Below are positions 8,889-17,836 of a stretch of DNA of 64,000 nt, piece after piece. A model generated the notes under the pieces. The model made no database searches and was not told the DNA's origin. It was given only the letters and a program-made list of their open reading frames with translations. The first letter of the stretch is position 1, and every line of letters starts with the position of its first letter. The translations under genes and the position numbers were made by a program. Location: assembly GCA_002733205.1 (NCBI GenBank), contig NVUW01000002.1:496001-560000 (forward strand). The letters run 5' to 3'. The DNA is from Thalassobium sp. Lineage in GTDB: Bacteria > Pseudomonadota > Gammaproteobacteria > Pseudomonadales > Oceanobacteraceae.

Positions 8889-10640
8889 TCATGGCTTATG
8901 TTCCGGATTCACGACAGCGCTGCCGATACCACGCGGGTCGGAGGCGGCCGTCACCTGCTGTTTGCGCTTATCCCAGAGGATCGCCTGCATATTGCCGTAC
9001 TGGCGTCCTGCGGTCTGCAGGCGGTGTCCCATACGGGTCAGGGCAACCTCCTGCTGCGCGCTGAAAGCACCGGGTTCGTGTTGCAGGACATCCGGCAGAT
9101 ACTGATGATGAAAACGCGGGCGGCGGACCCAGTCGCTCACCGGCTTGCCCTGCAGATGTTCCAGCGCGCCCAGCAGCACCATGCTGATAATACGGCTGCC
9201 GCCGGGGGTGCCGATAATCGCGGTTTGCTGCGGACTGTTGATAATGGTCGGTGTCATGCTCGACAGCGGTCGCTTACCGGCGGCGATGGCATTGGCTTCG
9301 TTGCCGGTCAGACCATAGGCGTTGGGTGCGCTCGGTTTGGCGGAGAAGTCATCCATCTCGTTATTCAGCACAATCCCGGTACCGGCGGCGGTAAAGGCGG
9401 AGCCGAAGGGCAGGTTAATACTCAGCGTGGCCGAGACCATATTGCCGTCTTTATCCAGCACCGACAGATGGGTGGTGTGGAAGCCTTCGTGCAGGTTTTT
9501 TGGCCCGGCCAGCTCAAGGCTTGGCGTAGCCTGCACCGGATCGATACTTTCGGCCCAGTGTTGCGCCCGTGCTTCGGATAACAGCTCAGATACCGGTACG
9601 TCGACAAAATCCGGGTCGCCAAGAAACTCGGCGCGGTCACGGTAGGCGCGGCGCATCACTTCGGTTAACAGGTGGGTCTGATCGACCGGCGTCATGGTCT
9701 GCCAGCTGAAATGACTGAGCATATTCAGCATCTGCACAATGGCGATACCACCGGAGGATGGCGGCGGTGCGCTGATCACTTCCAGTGCGCCGTAACGCAC
9801 GTGTACGGGCTCGCGTTCGACCACGCGGTAATTGGCCAGGTCTGCGGCTGTCCACTCGCCGCCGTTGCTGTTCACTGCTGAAAGCAGACGCTGCGCAACC
9901 GGGCCTTTATAAAAACCATTGAAGCCATCATTGGCCAGCGCTTCCAGAGTCTGTGCCAGTTCGGGTTGTTGCAGCTCAAAGCCTGCAGCCGGAATGTCGT
10001 TATCATCGAGAAACAGGCGGGCACTTTCCTCATAGCGGCGCACCGCCTGCAGGCGGTAGCCCATCAGCATGCGGTAGTGTTCATCCACTGCGAAGCCGTC
10101 GCGGGCCTGTTGGATGGCTGCACGCAGCGTTTTCTTTAAGGACAGCTCGCCATAGTGTTCGCTGATATAGGCAAAGGCGGCGGCCTGGCCGGGAATGGCT
10201 GCTGCGGTCGCACCGTTGACTGCTTTATCGCGGTTTACGCTGCCGTCGGCATTCAGATAGTAATCGCGGTGGGCGGCGGCAGGAGCGGTCTCACGGGCGT
10301 CGATAAAGCGGTACTGCGCGGCACGGGCGTCGTACAGCAGCCAGAAGCCGCCACCTCCGATACCGGCGCTGTAGGGCTCCACGACGCCCAGGCTGGCGGC
10401 CACGGCAATGGCGGCATCAAAGGCGTTGCCGCCCTGCTCCAGTATCGCCATACCGGCGGCGGTGGCCAGCGGGTGGGCACTGGCAATGGCGGCCTGGCCG
10501 GGAGCGGTATTCTGGCTGCTGCCAGCAGTGATCTGCTTGCTGTGTTCGGCACCGGCAGTGTTCTGTGGGGTGCTGCAGCCGCTGAGTAACAGGGCAAACA
10601 GCAGGGACGTCAGCAGTGTCTTCAGGGCGAGCGGGCGCAT
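8889..10640 (-). CDS. ggt: Gamma-glutamyltransferase, lipoprotein form
   Basis: GGT cleaves the gamma-glutamyl bond of glutathione and related compounds outside the cytoplasm. The 583-residue proenzyme has a lipoprotein signal with lipobox LLSGC (Cys22), so it is probably anchored to a membrane. The large subunit carries GIGGGGFW near 94-100; the autoprocessing site is TTHLSVLDKDGN, with Thr389 the likely nucleophile at the start of the small subunit. RPLSSMTPTI and GTPGGSR, which shape the gamma-glutamyl site, follow. Its Shine-Dalgarno lies inside a terminator hairpin (see 10641-10668). DUF218 gene downstream on the same strand. Confidence 0.95.
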   Translation of the reverse strand: MRPLALKTLLTSLLFALLLSGCSTPQNTAGAEHSKQITAGSSQNTAPGQAAIASAHPLATAAGMAILEQGGNAFDAAIAVAASLGVVEPYSAGIGGGGFWLLYDARAAQYRFIDARETAPAAAHRDYYLNADGSVNRDKAVNGATAAAIPGQAAAFAYISEHYGELSLKKTLRAAIQQARDGFAVDEHYRMLMGYRLQAVRRYEESARLFLDDNDIPAAGFELQQPELAQTLEALANDGFNGFYKGPVAQRLLSAVNSNGGEWTAADLANYRVVEREPVHVRYGALEVISAPPPSSGGIAIVQMLNMLSHFSWQTMTPVDQTHLLTEVMRRAYRDRAEFLGDPDFVDVPVSELLSEARAQHWAESIDPVQATPSLELAGPKNLHEGFHTTHLSVLDKDGNMVSATLSINLPFGSAFTAAGTGIVLNNEMDDFSAKPSAPNAYGLTGNEANAIAAGKRPLSSMTPTIINSPQQTAIIGTPGGSRIISMVLLGALEHLQGKPVSDWVRRPRFHHQYLPDVLQHEPGAFSAQQEVALTRMGHRLQTAGRQYGNMQAILWDKRKQQVTAASDPRGIGSAVVNPEHKP

Positions 10641-10668
10641 AAAAAAAGGCCTCCTTGTGGGAGGCCTT
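10641..10668 (-). terminator. Terminator hairpin of coaD-fdx overlapping the ggt ribosome-binding site
   Basis: On the minus strand AAGGCCTCC pairs with GGAGGCCTT around CACAA, followed by a run of seven T and then directly by the ggt ATG (10640). The 3-prime stem arm supplies the only good Shine-Dalgarno for ggt (GGAGG). The hairpin is thus both an intrinsic terminator for the upstream pair and a potential block to ggt translation. Confidence 0.85.
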
Positions 10669-10736
10669 AGTGTGTGGGAGGTCAGTCAGCGGTGCAACCG
10701 TCAGTGGTGCTGGCTCCGCGTCTGATTCCGCACGGA

Positions 10737-10997
<261 letters not shown>

Positions 10998-11017
10998 TTA
11001 CCTCCGTCAGGGGCGGG

Positions 11018-11636
<619 letters not shown>

Positions 11637-11650
11637 TGACAGGCTGGACG

Positions 11651-13285
11651 TCAGGCGCTGGCTTTGATGGTTTCCAGCAGTTTGTTGGCTTGCTTGCAGG
11701 CCATGCCATAGATCGACAGCTGCGGGTTAGCGCCGATGCTGGTGGGGAAGGCCGAACCGTCAAACACATAGAGGTTATCGAGGTGATGGTACTTACCATG
11801 ACTGTCGACCAGACAACGGCTCTGATCTTCACCCATGGTCAGGCCACCCATGCAGTGCGCGGAGCCTGCGGTAAAGGCATTGGAGCGGAACTCCAGTTGG
11901 CTGATACCAGCTTTGGCTTCTTCCCAGCTGTGAAACCACGGAGAGTCAACATGGGAGGCACGTACCGCTTTGGCCCCGGCAGCAAACTGAATTTCAGCCA
12001 TGGTCAGCCAGGAGCGGATGACCCCATCCCACAGGTAGTCGTTGATTTCGTAGTCGATGATGGGCGTGCCATCGTCAGCCAGTTCAATGCTGCCGCCTTC
12101 GCTGTCCGGGTGGAAACCATCACGCAGCAGGGCAATCATGGCGTGCAGGTTCGGCAATTTGCTGATGTCGTCAAAGTGCTGAGCACCGTGACCCAACAGC
12201 AGTACCGAGGTCAGGCCGGGTTGCAGGGGTGGCACTTCCAGCTTGTAACCTACTTTGCCGCTGACTTCGAGCCACTGAAAGTGGTCGGAGTAAATCGACT
12301 GTGGTGCGCCGTAGTAAGGGTCGATCACCTGTTCGAATTCGGCGAAGCAGAAGGTCGTCGGATGGAAGAAAGTCCGCTTGCCGATGCGCTTATGCGGGTC
12401 CGGTGCTTTGGAGCGCAGCAGCAGTGCCGGGCCATTAATAGCACCACAGGCCATGATCACGTGCGGCGCTTTGGCGACGAAACTTTTACCACTGGGCTGA
12501 TAATCACGGCCGAGTGCGGTGACTTCCACCCCCAGCACCTTACGGCCTTCCATAATCAGACGTTCGGCGCGGGCGCTGTAAACCAGTTCTGAATGGTTAT
12601 CCAGCGCGGCCGGAATGGTGGTGACCAGCATCGATTGTTTGGCGTTGGTCGGGCAGCCGGTGCCGCAGTAACCGAGGTTCCAGCAGCCGGACACGTTACG
12701 TGGAATCACATGCCAGTCTACGCCCAGCTTGGTTGCGCCACGGGCCAGCACCGAGTTGTTTTCGTTCGGCTGAACCTGCCACGGAGCGACGTTCAGGCGC
12801 TGCTCCATTGTTTCGAACCAGGGAGCCATGTCGGCGCTGCTGAAGCCTTCGACACCAAACTCTTCGCTCCAGTAGTTCAGCGTTGGCTCCGGCGTACGGA
12901 AGCTGGAGGTCCAGTTGATTACCGTAGTACCGCCGACACAGCGACCCTGCAGGATCGACATGGCGCCGTCTTTGCTCATGCGGCCGGCGCTTTCCTGATA
13001 CAGGTCGCGGTAGGCTTCACGTTCGTCCATACGGAAATCGTTGGTGCTTTTCAGCGGACCTTCTTCCAGCATCAGCACTTTCAGACCGGCTTTGGCCAGA
13101 ATTTCGGCGGTCGTACCGCCACCGGCACCGGTACCGATAATGATGACATCGGCTTCGACGACGCTGCCATCGGCCACTTCGGTCGATTCGCGCACGTTCC
13201 AGCCGTTGGCGATACCGTCGAGAATGGGGTCGGAAATACCGGCAACCACCGGGATATCGGGCTGGCGTTGATTATTGTTCTGCAT
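11651..13285 (-). CDS. GMC-family FAD-dependent oxidoreductase (alcohol dehydrogenase/oxidase type)
   Basis: A 544-residue GMC flavoprotein. The ADP-binding fold is VIIIGTGAGGGTTAEIL near 48-64, followed by the acidic strand LMLEEGP. The GMC signature is around GRCVGGTTVINWTSSFR, and the C-terminal substrate domain includes AHCMGGLTMG and SIGANPQLSIYGMA. A short Cys-rich loop, GYCGTGCPT, may hold a metal or disulfide. I start at 13285, after AGAGAAC. It is the last gene of an operon with a Tat-signal small protein and an aldehyde dehydrogenase, the order seen at PA0364-PA0366. The likely task is oxidation of an alcohol to an aldehyde; substrate unproven. Confidence 0.9.
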   Translation of the reverse strand: MQNNNQRQPDIPVVAGISDPILDGIANGWNVRESTEVADGSVVEADVIIIGTGAGGGTTAEILAKAGLKVLMLEEGPLKSTNDFRMDEREAYRDLYQESAGRMSKDGAMSILQGRCVGGTTVINWTSSFRTPEPTLNYWSEEFGVEGFSSADMAPWFETMEQRLNVAPWQVQPNENNSVLARGATKLGVDWHVIPRNVSGCWNLGYCGTGCPTNAKQSMLVTTIPAALDNHSELVYSARAERLIMEGRKVLGVEVTALGRDYQPSGKSFVAKAPHVIMACGAINGPALLLRSKAPDPHKRIGKRTFFHPTTFCFAEFEQVIDPYYGAPQSIYSDHFQWLEVSGKVGYKLEVPPLQPGLTSVLLLGHGAQHFDDISKLPNLHAMIALLRDGFHPDSEGGSIELADDGTPIIDYEINDYLWDGVIRSWLTMAEIQFAAGAKAVRASHVDSPWFHSWEEAKAGISQLEFRSNAFTAGSAHCMGGLTMGEDQSRCLVDSHGKYHHLDNLYVFDGSAFPTSIGANPQLSIYGMACKQANKLLETIKASA

Positions 13286-13314
13286 TGTCAGTTCTCTTTT
13301 TATTCTGTTGTCGC

Positions 13315-13848
13315 TCAGGCCGGGATTTTCTTCGGCGCGCCGGGATAACCCGTGGAGACAAAGGTTTCCGGTTGCGAGTACCAGCACATGGTCAGCAGCT
13401 TGCACAGTGAGCCGTAACCCATGCGTTTGAGCTGGAGACTGCTGGTTTTCCAGTCCTGTAAAAAGCCTTCAATCTGCTCCGCGCTGGCATCGCTCCAGCT
13501 GCCCCATTGTGCGCCCATGACGGAGCGGATAGGAGCAACCTGCATCACATCAAACAGCTGCATCAGCTGGCCTCTGGAGTATTCCTGCAGGGTGCCGATC
13601 AGTGTATCGAGGGCTTTGGTCAGCCGCTCAGGTGCGGCATCGGCCAGGGTGCCCGGATAGCTTTTGTTCAGAATCACCGGTGCCAGTGCGCTGAGAAATT
13701 CGATATCACCGGCACGCAGCTGTTTATAGCCATTGGCCACCGGTACTTTGCTGCAGCCGCTCAGGCTGGCCAGCGAAGCACCGACAGTCAGTGCAGCAGC
13801 GGAGCTGGCACTGAGTTGTAAAAATCCACGACGGGAGGTGTTAAACAT
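13315..13848 (-). CDS. Tat-signal small protein, putative partner of the GMC dehydrogenase
   Basis: The 177-residue protein has a twin-arginine signal, SRRGFLQLS at residues 5-13, then a hydrophobic stretch and a lipobox-like LSGC near residue 32, so it is exported folded and may be a lipoprotein. The mature part is helical with AGDIEFLSALAPVILN. It resembles in arrangement the small third subunit of gluconate 2-dehydrogenase-type GMC complexes; that comparison is inference. It lies 29 bases upstream of the GMC gene and 11 bases downstream of the aldehyde dehydrogenase. If the GMC protein lacks its own signal (none seen), it may travel with this subunit. Confidence 0.8.
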   Translation of the reverse strand: MFNTSRRGFLQLSASSAAALTVGASLASLSGCSKVPVANGYKQLRAGDIEFLSALAPVILNKSYPGTLADAAPERLTKALDTLIGTLQEYSRGQLMQLFDVMQVAPIRSVMGAQWGSWSDASAEQIEGFLQDWKTSSLQLKRMGYGSLCKLLTMCWYSQPETFVSTGYPGAPKKIPA

Positions 13849-13859
13849 AAAACGCCTCC

Positions 13860-15302
13860 TCAGCGGATAAACAGCTTGCGGATCAGGCCCTGAATCGCGC
13901 CGCCGTAAGGTGGATAAATAAACTGCCCGCTGTTAAAGCGGCCTTTGCGGTGTACCGCTTTGGCTTTCGACAGGGAAACAAAGCCTTCTTTGCCGTGGTA
14001 ATGGCCCATACCGGACGGGCCAACGCCACCGAATGGCATATCATCCTGAGCGATGTGCATCAGCGTATCGTTGATGGTGACGCCACCGGCGTGGGTGCGT
14101 TCCAGCACTTTCTTCTGCTGTGCTTTGTCATAGCTGAAGAAATACAGCGCCAGCGGGCGGTCGCGGTCGTTAACGTAGTCGATGGCATCGTCCAGCGAAC
14201 GGTAAGGAACCACCGGCATCACCGGGCCGAACAGTTCTTCCTGCAGCACTTTCATTTCGGCGCTGCCGTTTTCGACAATGTGCAGTGGCATCTTGCGGGT
14301 GCCGGCAAAGTCTTCGTTAGCCGGATTGACCACGGTGATTTTCGCGCCTTTTTCTTTGGCATCGGCAACCCAGGCCTGCAGGCGCTGGTGCTGACGCTCG
14401 TTCACCACGGCGGTGTAATCGTTGTTGTCACGGATGGTTGGATACATGCGCGCAAACGTCGCCTGATAGGTGTCGATAAACTCCTGCTCTTTACCGGCGG
14501 GCAGCAGTACGTAATCCGGCGCGATACAGGTCTGACCGGCATTCAGCGACTTACCGAAACAGATACGTTCAACGGCGTCTTTCATGCTGGCGCCCGGTGC
14601 GATAATGGCCGGTGACTTACCGCCCAGCTCCAGCGTTACCGGCGTCAGATTTTTCGCGGCGGCGGACATGACGATGCGGCCCACGGCGGTAGAGCCGGTG
14701 AACACCAGGTGATCCCAGGGAATTTCGGCAAAGGCAGAAGAGACTTCGACTTCGCCTTCGATCATCGCGACCTGATGTTCGTTAAAGACTTCGGTCAGCA
14801 GTTTTTTCAGCACCTTGTTGGTGACGGGAGTGAACTCTGACATTTTGATCATGGCGCGGTTACCGGCGGCCAGGGCGGTCATCAGCGGCAGCAGTGCCAG
14901 CTGAATCGGGTAGTTCCATGGCACCATAATGCCGACTACGCCCAGCGGCTGGTACATCACATGGTTGTGTGACGGTGCAAACAGCATGCTGACGTGGCGT
15001 TTGGACGGTTTCATCCAGCCGCGCAGACGTTTACAGGCGTAGTTGATGCCTTCAACGCTGGTCATGATCTCGGCGATCATGGTTTCGTCGGTTGAACGGC
15101 AGCTGAAATCCTGGTTCACCGCAGCAGCCAGTTCATCCTGATACTTCAGAATGGCAGCCTTCAGGCGCTTCAGATCGGCAATGCGCTCGTCAGCAGACGG
15201 CATCGGGTTGTTACGGAACGCCTGTTGCTGTTGTTTGAACAGGCTGTGCATGCGCTCAAGCTCCTCATTGGGAGAATGGAGACTGGTAACCGTTGCGACC
15301 AT
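13860..15302 (-). CDS. Aldehyde dehydrogenase, coniferyl-aldehyde-dehydrogenase-like
   Basis: A 480-residue NAD(P)-dependent aldehyde dehydrogenase. Visible motifs are VPWNYPIQLA (cofactor strand), FTGSTAVGR, the general base in LELGGKSPAI, and the nucleophile in NAGQTCIAPDY. The short C-terminal hydrophobic tail (GLIRKLFIR) could touch the membrane, as in fatty-aldehyde dehydrogenases. I start at ATG 15302 because GGAG lies 8 bases upstream; an ATG at 15365 has no Shine-Dalgarno and would overlap the palindrome at 15356-15373. It heads the operon ending with the GMC gene, so alcohol to aldehyde to acid is the inferred flow. Confidence 0.93.
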   Translation of the reverse strand: MVATVTSLHSPNEELERMHSLFKQQQQAFRNNPMPSADERIADLKRLKAAILKYQDELAAAVNQDFSCRSTDETMIAEIMTSVEGINYACKRLRGWMKPSKRHVSMLFAPSHNHVMYQPLGVVGIMVPWNYPIQLALLPLMTALAAGNRAMIKMSEFTPVTNKVLKKLLTEVFNEHQVAMIEGEVEVSSAFAEIPWDHLVFTGSTAVGRIVMSAAAKNLTPVTLELGGKSPAIIAPGASMKDAVERICFGKSLNAGQTCIAPDYVLLPAGKEQEFIDTYQATFARMYPTIRDNNDYTAVVNERQHQRLQAWVADAKEKGAKITVVNPANEDFAGTRKMPLHIVENGSAEMKVLQEELFGPVMPVVPYRSLDDAIDYVNDRDRPLALYFFSYDKAQQKKVLERTHAGGVTINDTLMHIAQDDMPFGGVGPSGMGHYHGKEGFVSLSKAKAVHRKGRFNSGQFIYPPYGGAIQGLIRKLFIR

Positions 15303-15355
15303 ACTGGGCTCCTGCGGGATAGTTATTATTGGTTTGCTTTCGTCGGTTGGTATTA

Positions 15356-15373
15356 TTAGAGTCATTACTCTAA
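15356..15373. promoter_or_regulatory. Candidate TetR operator between aldehyde dehydrogenase and its regulator
   Basis: TTAGAGT (15356-15362) and ACTCTAA (15367-15373) form a perfect 7-base inverted repeat with a CATT spacer. It lies in the 210-base divergent intergenic region, 54 bases upstream of the dehydrogenase ATG and 140 bases upstream of the TetR gene. The size and symmetry fit a TetR dimer. Confidence 0.5.
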
Positions 15374-15512
15374 AAGGTCAACACTGTAAAAGAATGATGG
15401 CGAAGATCAACCTTCTGCGCATGGCATTTGCGGCCAATGTGTGTGAGCCTGCGCCTGACAACATGACGCCCGGCGTTTTATCAGCAATACGGGCAGCGAC
15501 AGCGGAAACGGC

Positions 15513-16211
15513 ATGAGTACTAAAGAACGAATTCTCGACGCCAGCCTGCAGCTCTTTAATGAGCAGGGTGAGCGCAAGGTAACGACCAATCATATTGCCG
15601 CCCATCTGGCGATTTCGCCGGGCAATCTGTATTACCACTTCAAGAATAAGCAGGCGATTATTTTTGCCCTGTTTGAGCGCTATGAAAGCCGGGTGCTGGA
15701 TATTCTGCAGGTGCCGGAAGAGCGTGCCCTGCAACCACTGGATAAACTGCGTTATCTGCAGGACATTTTTACCGGTCTGTGGGATTACCGCTTTATGCAC
15801 CGCGATATGGAGCATCTGCTGCTGGCCGATGCCGAATTGCATGCCCGCTACCGTGCGTTTTTCCGTCTGTGTCTGAATCAGGTGCAGCAGATTTTCCGCG
15901 GCCTGAATGCTGCCGGTATTATCCGCATCAGTGAAGACGATATCGCCAGTCTGGCGCTGAACACCTGGATTGTGGTGACGTCCTGGTTCTCTTTCCTGCG
16001 CTGCAACCTGTTGAGCGCCGATGTTGACGCCATTTCGCCGGAACTGTTACGTGGCGGCATTTATCAGGTCTTCACGCTGGAGCGGCCGTATCTGACCGAC
16101 GAGTACCGCGAAGCGATGAATCAGCTGCAACAGCAGTTTGTGCCGCGCCCGCAGTGGCTGGAAACGGAAGAAAGCGCAGAAGAAAGCGCAGAAAAGGAGC
16201 AAAGGGGATAA
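15513..16211 (+). CDS. TetR-family transcriptional regulator
   Basis: The 232-residue protein has an N-terminal TetR DNA-binding domain: KERILDASLQLFNEQG, then TTNHIAAHLAISPGNLYYHFKNK, the classic helix-turn-helix with Y-x-H-F-x-N-K. The C-terminal ligand domain (60-210) is helical and ends in an unusual acid tail (EESAEESAEKE). Divergent transcription from the aldehyde dehydrogenase operon and the palindrome between them suggest it represses that operon, with an alcohol, aldehyde or acyl ligand. The equivalent gene in Pseudomonas is PA0367. Confidence 0.9.
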   Translation: MSTKERILDASLQLFNEQGERKVTTNHIAAHLAISPGNLYYHFKNKQAIIFALFERYESRVLDILQVPEERALQPLDKLRYLQDIFTGLWDYRFMHRDMEHLLLADAELHARYRAFFRLCLNQVQQIFRGLNAAGIIRISEDDIASLALNTWIVVTSWFSFLRCNLLSADVDAISPELLRGGIYQVFTLERPYLTDEYREAMNQLQQQFVPRPQWLETEESAEESAEKEQRG

Positions 16212-16239
16212 GCCGCAGGGGCAAACAACAGGGATAAAC

Positions 16240-16277
16240 GATAACGGCCGGATTCGTTATCGATTCCGGCCGTTATC
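16240..16277. terminator. Perfect 13-base inverted repeat between convergent genes
   Basis: GATAACGGCCGGA pairs with TCCGGCCGTTATC around a 12-base loop. It sits between the ends of the TetR gene and the convergent 16306 gene. T runs are weak, so terminator function is inferred from position. Confidence 0.65.
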
Positions 16278-16305
16278 AAAGAGCAGACGCTGGTGTCAGC
16301 TTGCT

Positions 16306-17109
16306 TCAGAAATTACGCAGATAGGCGTTGATAAAATCAGCCTGATTCGGTGCGTCTTTTTCGGTCATAAAGGTCAGGTTGTTGCCCTTGCGGCGCAGTT
16401 TAAGCTTGTCGCTGAACTGACACTGCACGCCCTGCAGCGCGGCCAGGTCAGCTTTGAATTCTGAATGGCGTTCACAGATGCGCGCCATTTCGCCGGCAAC
16501 CTGTCCGCAGTATGCGCCAATGCTGATACCTTTCAGCAGGTCATCATTCACGCTGGCCCAGTCAATCGCGGTTTTAACCGTGCCGCCGCAGGCTTTGCTG
16601 GCTTCACTGTCTTTTTCGCTGAGCATGGCTTCGACGTTTTTAACGTGCTTATCACGGTTAAACAACGCCAGCTTTTTCTGGATGCCTTCGGTGGTCTGCT
16701 GGGTATAGCGTTGCACAATCCCTTCGCGTGTCGGGTCGGTTTCACCCTGCTCAATGGTGCCGACATTCAGGCCGTCACGGCCATTGTCTGGCAGGAATAC
16801 CTGAAAGTATTCATTGCCCCAGTTAACGCCTTTCAGGATCAGGGTTTTCATTTGGCCATCGTAGGCAATACGGTAGGCAACACCACCCTGACCACGGTTC
16901 TGCATTTCGGCCAGGAACACGACACGGTCGACGGCATGGTTAACGCCGGATACTTGTATCAGTGCTTTCTCTTCGTTTTTCAGTGGCAGGATGATGGCTT
17001 TCAGTGACTGAGCGCCGCCCAGATAAACCGGGTAATCAACCACTTCAACTGCCTGAGCGCGAAACGTGGCCAGCAGGAAGAGCGTGATAACAGAGAGAGT
17101 TTTCAGCAT
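16306..17109 (-). CDS. Secreted protein of unknown function
   Basis: A 267-residue protein with a signal peptide (MLKTLSVITLFLLATFRAQA, cleavage near residue 20). The mature N-terminal part is beta-rich (VVDYPVYLGG, ALIQVSG, VVFLAEM). The C-terminal half has Cys residues at SKACGGTV, GAYCGQV, ARICERH and VQCQFSD, four cysteines that could make two disulfides in the periplasm. I do not recognise a family. It is a single gene; 165 bases separate it from rsmD, including a small GCCTTCTG/CAGAAGGC hairpin at 17175-17193. Confidence 0.75.
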   Translation of the reverse strand: MLKTLSVITLFLLATFRAQAVEVVDYPVYLGGAQSLKAIILPLKNEEKALIQVSGVNHAVDRVVFLAEMQNRGQGGVAYRIAYDGQMKTLILKGVNWGNEYFQVFLPDNGRDGLNVGTIEQGETDPTREGIVQRYTQQTTEGIQKKLALFNRDKHVKNVEAMLSEKDSEASKACGGTVKTAIDWASVNDDLLKGISIGAYCGQVAGEMARICERHSEFKADLAALQGVQCQFSDKLKLRRKGNNLTFMTEKDAPNQADFINAYLRNF

Positions 17110-17274
17110 GGATATGTCCTTATTGATGAGCTGAATGGATGCGCCAAACAGATGCGTTGAGTCAGCGGAATTCAGCCTTCTGTTACAGAAGGCGGCGCTA
17201 CTTTAACATCGCTGGCGGGCGAATTCCTTAGCGCTTTTGATAACTCAATCAAAAAACAATAAAAATCAGGCGCC

Positions 17275-17829
17275 TTAATCCGCCACAATTTCAAACAGGC
17301 GGAAACAGAACTCTTTGGTTTCTTTGTGCTTAATCTCTTGCCAGTCAGCAGGAAATAACGGTTGCAGGCGCACTTCATGCTCGACGTACACCAGCGCACC
17401 GGGCAGCAGGCGCAGGGCGTCGATGGCAGGCTGTAGCAGGTCTTTGCCGAACGGCGGATCGAGAAACACCAGATCAAAAGGCTCCGGATTCTGTTGCAGC
17501 CACAGTAATGCATCACCGGCCCAGACCTGAGCATTGGCCGCCTGCAGAATTTCCAGATTTTCACGCAGCTGCAGTGCAGCGGTGGGGTGCTTTTCCAGGA
17601 AGACTACTTCTTTTGCCCCCCGGGACAGGGCTTCAAAGCCCAGCGCGCCGGAACCGGCGAAGGCATCCAGCGCACGGGCACCGGCAATATCATGTTGCAG
17701 CCAGTTGAAGACGGTTTCACGCACCCGGTCCATGGTCGGACGCAGGCCGTCGACGGCCGGGAAGCGCAGGCGGCGGGAGCGCCACTGACCACCAATAATA
17801 CGCAGTTGCTGGGATTGGATTTTACTCAT
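17275..17829 (-). CDS. rsmD: 16S rRNA (guanine(966)-N(2))-methyltransferase
   Basis: RsmD methylates G966 of 16S rRNA during 30S assembly. The 184-residue protein has RIIGGQWRSRRL near the N-terminus, the RPTMDRVRETVFNWL signature, the SAM-binding strand ALDAFAGSGALGFEALSRG and the catalytic DPPF motif in LVFLDPPFGK. The start at 17829 gives the standard length. It is divergent from ftsY, separated from it by the unknown 17837 gene, which ends 7 bases before rsmD starts. Confidence 0.95.
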   Translation of the reverse strand: MSKIQSQQLRIIGGQWRSRRLRFPAVDGLRPTMDRVRETVFNWLQHDIAGARALDAFAGSGALGFEALSRGAKEVVFLEKHPTAALQLRENLEILQAANAQVWAGDALLWLQQNPEPFDLVFLDPPFGKDLLQPAIDALRLLPGALVYVEHEVRLQPLFPADWQEIKHKETKEFCFRLFEIVAD

Positions 17830-17836
17830 GAGTTCT

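Noticed and set aside
15303-15365. Upstream ATG (15365) as the aldehyde dehydrogenase start
   Set aside because: It has no Shine-Dalgarno and overlaps the candidate operator; ATG 15302 has a good one.
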